A stretch of DNA of 64,000 nucleotides from an uncultured Bacteroidales bacterium (lineage in GTDB: Bacteria; Bacteroidota; Bacteroidia; Bacteroidales; Muribaculaceae): contig UQVH01000007.1 of NCBI GenBank assembly GCA_900544535.1, forward strand, positions 53,352 through 117,351, in the 5' to 3' direction. Below the pieces are notes generated by a model. That model had not been told where the DNA came from. It saw only the letters and a program-made list of their open reading frames with translations, and ran no database searches. The translations under genes and the position numbers were made by a program. Shown in pieces: positions 61,021-64,000 of this stretch. Each line of letters starts with the position of its first letter. Position 1 is the first letter of the stretch.

Positions 61021-61563
61021 TTCGATCAGCTGTTTTTTCATGGGAAGTCCTCCCGCATAACCGGTCAGAGCTCCGTCAGCGCCTATTACACGGTGACATG
61101 GGATGATTATACCGATCGGATTTGTGCGGCATGCATTCGCCACGGCGCGTACACTCCGTGGATTGCCGCAGCGACGGGCCAGTTCTGAATATGAGATTGT
61201 CCGGCCATAGGGTATAAGTGCCAGTTCTTTCCAGACTTTCTTCTGAAATTCGGTGCCGATTAATAAGAAAGGCAGGTCAAAGTCGTGAAGATTACCTTGG
61301 AAATAGCTGTCGAGCTGCCGTTTGGTTTCTGTCAGTATAGGGGATGTCCGATCTGTGTAAACGGTTACCGCCTGTCGGGAGGCTATCCGTTTAAGGGTAC
61401 GCGACTCTTGGATTGACGGACTCCAGTCGCACATGCAGAGGCAATCATCAGTAGCTCCGAGTAACAATTCATGGCCGAAGTCATGATAGAGTGTGGTATA
61501 AAGACAAGTCCCGGACATGGGTTGAATATTTTGTGAAGATGGATAAACAGAAAAAATCCGCAA
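60994..61563 (-). CDS. ogt: Methylated-DNA--protein-cysteine methyltransferase
   Basis: Suicide repair enzyme removing O6-alkyl groups from guanine, 189 residues. The C-terminal DNA-binding half includes FQKKVWKELALIPYGRTISY, the Arg-finger region RAVANACRTNPIGIIIPCHRV with the acceptor Cys in PCHRV, and GYAGGLPMKKQLIEFE. The N-terminal half is short, as usual for Ogt. An in-frame ATG at 61518 is an alternative start. The last bases contain the promoter of rfbA. Confidence 0.93.
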   Translation of the reverse strand: MRIFSVYPSSQNIQPMSGTCLYTTLYHDFGHELLLGATDDCLCMCDWSPSIQESRTLKRIASRQAVTVYTDRTSPILTETKRQLDSYFQGNLHDFDLPFLLIGTEFQKKVWKELALIPYGRTISYSELARRCGNPRSVRAVANACRTNPIGIIIPCHRVIGADGALTGYAGGLPMKKQLIEFEKSSDIS

Positions 61564-61591
61564 GCTGCATTGATGATGCTTGCGGATTTTT
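61551..61591. terminator. Terminator downstream of the tRNA-Leu/Gly unit
   Basis: Perfect 14-base stem (about 61552-61565 with 61578-61591) with A and T runs on its two sides. It ends the tRNA transcript on the minus strand and overlaps the region just upstream of, and into, the possible ogt start. Confidence 0.85.
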
Positions 61592-61596
61592 CGAGG

Positions 61597-61680
61597 TGTC
61601 CGAGATGAGATTCGAACTCACACAGCCTTACGGCCACTACCCCCTCAAAGTAGCGTGTCTACCAATTCCACCACCCGGAC
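61597..61680 (-). tRNA. tRNA-Leu (anticodon GAG)
   Basis: 84 bases. Acceptor stem GTCCGGG / CTCGGAC (one G-T pair), D-arm with GGTAGACAC, anticodon loop TTGAGGG giving GAG, long variable arm as expected for Leu, and T-loop TTCGAAT. CCA is not fully encoded. Confidence 0.96.
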
Positions 61681-61723
61681 ATGAGAATTGTCTGTCAAGA
61701 CTTCTGTTGATTGGTTTTTGTTG

Positions 61724-61796
61724 AGCGAAAAACGGGACTCGAACCCGCGACCCCAACCTTGGCAAGGTTGTGCTCTACCAACTGAGCTATTTTCGC
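61724..61796 (-). tRNA. tRNA-Gly (anticodon GCC)
   Basis: 73 bases. Acceptor GCGAAAA / TTTTCGC with T discriminator, anticodon loop TTGCCAA between CAACC and GGTTG, T-loop TTCGAGT. It lies 43 bases upstream of tRNA-Leu on the same transcript. Confidence 0.97.
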
Positions 61797-61837
61797 GTTT
61801 TATTGGTCTTAAACGGGCTCATTCCCGTTTTGCGATG

Positions 61838-61869
61838 CAAAGGTAGGGAGTTATTTTGGGGTGTGCAAA
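61838..61869 (-). promoter_or_regulatory. Promoter of the tRNA-Gly/tRNA-Leu unit
   Basis: TTTG (61866-61869), 20 bases, TACCTTTG (61838-61845). The -7 box and following bases (61832-61845) are identical to those of the tRNA-Gln promoter. Confidence 0.8.
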
Positions 61870-62073
61870 TATTTCCGTTTCATTTAACGTGCGTTAACAG
61901 ATGTGCAGCGCGACATGCCGTATTTGTGAACTAAAGTTAATGGCTGGAGCCGGGATGATGAACATTAGATTTAACGCAGGCGTTTTTCAAGAGAGATGCG
62001 CATCGCGAGATGACTCCTCCCGCTGAATGCGCTTCGGGAAACGAATATTAGAGATTAAAAAGACAATGTAGAT

Positions 62074-62766
62074 ATGAAAAGACTTATACTTCTGCGTCAC
62101 GGCCAAAGTCAATGGAATCTTGAAAACCGGTTTACGGGCTGGACTGATGTCGGGCTCTCCGAAAAGGGCAGGGAAGAGGCCCGTCATGCCGGGCAGCTGA
62201 TAGCGGCTGCCGGGCTGACTCCGCGCTATTGTTTCACGTCCTATTTACGCCGTGCTATTCAGACTCTCGACATCGCGCTCGATGCGATGGACCGGCTCTG
62301 GCTTCCTGTCGTGAAAGACTGGCATCTCAACGAGCGTCACTATGGTGCGCTTCAGGGGCTTAACAAGGCTGATACGGCGGCAAAATATGGTGATGAACAA
62401 GTCCATATATGGCGTAGAAGTTATGATGTGGCACCCCCAGCGCTTGATCCGAACGATAAGCGCTTTCCCGGCGCCGATCCGCGCTATGCTTCGCTTCCCG
62501 GATATGCGCTGCCTTTGACAGAATCGCTTAAAGATACCGTAAGACGTGTCGAGCCCTGCTGGGAGGAACTTATCGCTCCCGCGCTTGAACTGTATGACAC
62601 TGTTTTTGTCGCCGCACATGGAAATTCATTGCGTGCGCTGGTGATGATGTTGTTGAAGAAAACTCCTGATGAGATCGTCAGCGAGGAAATCCCGACAGGA
62701 GCCCCGCGAGTTCTTGAACTGACCGACCGGCTGGAAGTCTCATCTGATTATTATCTTAAAGACTGA
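62074..62766 (+). CDS. gpmA: 2,3-bisphosphoglycerate-dependent phosphoglycerate mutase
   Basis: Glycolytic enzyme interconverting 3- and 2-phosphoglycerate. The 230-residue protein has the histidine-phosphatase motif LLRHGQSQWN (residues 6-15, phospho-His), FTGWTDVGLSEKG, the LNERHYGALQGLNKA segment, and the second His in AAHGNSLRAL. The 277-base gap upstream (61797-62073) holds the tRNA promoter and a GATGCGCATC palindrome near 62000; no clear gpmA promoter was found. A hairpin follows. Confidence 0.97.
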   Translation: MKRLILLRHGQSQWNLENRFTGWTDVGLSEKGREEARHAGQLIAAAGLTPRYCFTSYLRRAIQTLDIALDAMDRLWLPVVKDWHLNERHYGALQGLNKADTAAKYGDEQVHIWRRSYDVAPPALDPNDKRFPGADPRYASLPGYALPLTESLKDTVRRVEPCWEELIAPALELYDTVFVAAHGNSLRALVMMLLKKTPDEIVSEEIPTGAPRVLELTDRLEVSSDYYLKD

Positions 62767-62800
62767 TTACGTCATGTGGCGCTCTGCCGTGTGGATAGAT

Positions 62801-62844
62801 AAAATAAACTCCGGACCTCGTTGTGAGATTCGGAGTTATTTTTA
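62801..62844. terminator. Hairpin between gpmA and tRNA-Gln
   Basis: Stem AACTCCG / CGGAGTT (plus flanking AT pairs), loop of about 17 bases, T run on the plus side. Probably serves convergent gpmA and tRNA-Gln. Confidence 0.65.
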
Positions 62845-62846
62845 CG

Positions 62847-62917
62847 TTGTCTTACCTGGATTCGAACCAAGACAGGCAGAACCAAAAACTGCAGTGCTAC
62901 CATTACACCATAAGACA
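62847..62917 (-). tRNA. tRNA-Gln (anticodon TTG)
   Basis: 71 bases with the U1-A72 start typical of tRNA-Gln. Acceptor TGTCTTA / TAAGACA, anticodon loop TTTTGGT giving TTG, T-loop TTCGAAT. The innermost anticodon-stem pair is T-T, a mismatch. Confidence 0.95.
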
Positions 62918-62971
62918 ATCCTTAGTGCCCAAAAGCCTGCGGCGTACAGCACGCATACCTCTAAAGCGATG

Positions 62972-63003
62972 CAAAGGTAGACGTTTTTTTGCTATTTCCC
63001 AAA
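62972..63003 (-). promoter_or_regulatory. Promoter of tRNA-Gln
   Basis: TTTG (63000-63003), 20 bases, TACCTTTG (62972-62979). Same spacing and -7 core as the tRNA-Gly promoter. Confidence 0.8.
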
Positions 63004-63061
63004 ATTCGCCGCGATTTTTTGCGTTTTTTGTGGTTTTGCCAATATCGCGGAGTGGTGAGAG

Positions 63062-63096
63062 CTATTTTATATAAAGAGCTATTATATATAAAATAG
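63062..63096. repeat. AT-rich perfect 12-base inverted repeat after the sigma gene
   Basis: CTATTTTATATA (63062-63073) and TATATAAAATAG (63085-63096), 11-base loop containing a direct repeat of AGAGCTATT. It may act as a weak terminator for the sigma gene. Confidence 0.55.
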
Positions 63097-63108
63097 GTAG
63101 AAATGGTT

Positions 63109-63687
63109 TCAGGCGGCTTTCATCAGAGTGGCGAGCAGGAGGGCTATTGTCGTCAGGTCTATGTCGTCTGTCATATTCCTGCGCAGCATCTCAAGCAATT
63201 TCATCTTGCGCTTCTTCACTGTGATTTCGGGCACTCCGAGCGCAGCGGCTATCTCCGCATTTTTCAGTCCGTCTTCGAAGCTTAGTTTCAGCAGAGTGCG
63301 ATAGTCCTCAGGCAGCTTTGCGATTGCCGCATATAAAGAATCGAGGGTCTCGTGCTCGATGAGGGCGCGTGTGGCGTCAGCGGCGTGCTCTTCTTCCGAT
63401 TTCGCCTCCGTGTAGTGTCTCATGGCCGAAAGTTTGCGCAGGGCCGACACGGCCTTGTTGTGGATACATGTAAGTATGTGCGCATGCCATTGTTCTGCCG
63501 AGCTGAATGTGTAGCGTTTCTGAAAGGCGTCCAATACGGCGTCCTGTACGCAGTCGTCGGCCATCCAGTCAAGTTCATGGCCTAAAAGACGGGAAGCATA
63601 CATTACCATTCCCGGAAAGTAGCGCTCATAAAACGGAGCCATTTTCCCGGCGACAAAAAGTTTGAATATCTCGGCTGATGTATGCAA
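63109..63687 (-). CDS. ECF-family RNA polymerase sigma factor (orphan)
   Basis: A 192-residue sigma-70 family protein from a TTG start; the first in-frame ATG is at residue 16, and a stop lies not far upstream. Region 2 includes FYERYFPGMVMYASRLLG and DDCVQDAVLDAFQK. Region 4 is LPEDYRTLLKLSFEDGLKNA followed by EIAAALGVPEITVKKRK. A C-terminal tail (DDIDLTTIALLLATLMKAA) is hydrophobic. No anti-sigma or receptor gene lies downstream. Upstream are a TAATTTTG box (63740-63747) and a 7-base palindrome, then an IS30 transposase end. Confidence 0.88.
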   Translation of the reverse strand: MHTSAEIFKLFVAGKMAPFYERYFPGMVMYASRLLGHELDWMADDCVQDAVLDAFQKRYTFSSAEQWHAHILTCIHNKAVSALRKLSAMRHYTEAKSEEEHAADATRALIEHETLDSLYAAIAKLPEDYRTLLKLSFEDGLKNAEIAAALGVPEITVKKRKMKLLEMLRRNMTDDIDLTTIALLLATLMKAA

Positions 63688-63709
63688 TATTAGTCTTCTG
63701 GTGATAAAT

Positions 63710-63747
63710 CTCTCTTAAAAAGAGAGCAGAGTTCGATAGCAAAATTA
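63710..63747 (-). promoter_or_regulatory. -7 box and palindrome upstream of the orphan sigma gene
   Basis: TAATTTTG (63740-63747) on the minus strand and a perfect palindrome CTCTCTT-AAA-AAGAGAG (63710-63726) in the leader, a possible operator. Confidence 0.5.
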
Positions 63748-63812
63748 CGAAATATGTTTATAAAACGGTGCAAAAATGAAGCAAAATATCAAAAAATAAT
63801 CCGGTTGCAGGT

Positions 63813-64000
63813 TCAACTGGCAAGTGCAAAATTAGCGATTTGTTTGAAGAATTCAGTTTTAGGTGTTGAGAAGTTGAGTTTTTTGCGCGGTCTCATATTT
63901 AGCTTACGACCTACATTGCGGACGAAATTGTCAGAAAAGTCATTGAAATTGGATTTCTTAGGGATGTACTGACGAATAAGTTTGTTCTCGTGTTCGACCG
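63813..64000 (-). mobile_element. IS30-family transposase, C-terminal part (cut by window edge)
   Basis: The 62 visible codons read VEHENKLIRQYIPKKSNF ... LNMRPRKKLNFSTPKTEF and end FALAS-stop. The N-x-L-I/L-R-Q-Y-x-P-K and RPRKxLxFxTP segments are the C-terminal signature of IS30-type DDE transposases. The rest lies outside the window. A possible inverted terminal repeat begins near 63804 and includes the stop codon, but the other end is not visible. Confidence 0.85.

Noticed and set aside
61491..61724. A 77-codon plus-strand frame over tRNA-Leu
   Set aside because: It covers the terminator and tRNA on the opposite strand.
62774..63074. Two short plus-strand frames across the tRNA-Gln region
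   Set aside because: They read through the tRNA gene and its promoter; the tRNA explains the sequence.

Overview
The window is a gene-dense stretch of a Bacteroidales chromosome with about half G+C. Many upstream regions carry the Bacteroidetes-type promoter (a TTTG-like -33 element, 19-20 bases, then TAnnTTTG), and starts generally lack Shine-Dalgarno sequences. The gene content also fits: DUF4230, DUF4876, DUF6850, DUF4857, DUF5119, DUF3575, fimbrillin, FISUMP, an rhaBATD operon and pyrBI-glyA. Muribaculaceae is my best guess at family level. That is inference from gene content and base composition, not from a marker gene.

Layout. 0-4.4 kb: PBP1A (cut by the window edge just at its transpeptidase serine), UDP-glucose dehydrogenase and two DUF4230 proteins. 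4.4-7.7 kb: a galM / nucleotidyltransferase / galK operon with no galT. 7.7-12.9 kb: a PatB-type C-S lyase, a YbiT-type ABC-F protein and a PIF1-like helicase fused to TPRs. 12.9-19.4 kb: a FadL-like outer membrane protein, an exported Trp/Gly/Asn-rich repeat protein, a two-gene ABC-2 exporter, and an ECF sigma factor with a membrane partner. 19.4-22.8 kb: pyrB-pyrI-flavin reductase-glyA. 23-25.4 kb: two exported proteins sharing an ITFDG element, then a basic orphan protein. 25.4-26 kb: a 628-base gene-free stretch of nested inverted repeats. 26-31.6 kb: alaS, an EamA exporter, fabI and a SpoU methyltransferase. 31.6-36.3 kb: rhamnose catabolism (rhaB-rhaA-rhaT-rhaD). 36.3-43.6 kb: der, mdh, MFS and MATE transporters, and a COG2509 flavoprotein.

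43.6-52.9 kb holds the most interesting locus. It is one apparent seven-gene operon: TonB-dependent receptor, DUF4876 lipoprotein, DUF6850 barrel, ABC ATPase, ABC permease, DUF4857 membrane protein, and a small lipoprotein with an alternating Cys-x-His-x-Cys-x-His motif. It has one promoter and one terminator, and looks like an envelope-spanning uptake or cofactor-handling system of unknown substrate. 53.0-56.5 kb is a DUF5119 / fimbrillin / DUF3575 cluster. 56.6-61.0 kb is a dTDP-L-rhamnose operon (rfbA-C-D-acetyltransferase-B) read from a promoter inside the end of ogt. 61.5-63 kb has tRNA-Leu, tRNA-Gly and tRNA-Gln around gpmA. The right edge has an orphan ECF sigma gene and the end of an IS30-family transposase.

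Together the genes supply nucleotide sugars for surface polysaccharide (Ugd, galactose-1-P uridylylation, RfbABCD), peptidoglycan synthesis (PBP1A), fatty-acid and pyrimidine synthesis, and use of galactose and rhamnose. I saw no CRISPR array, prophage or recognised defence system.
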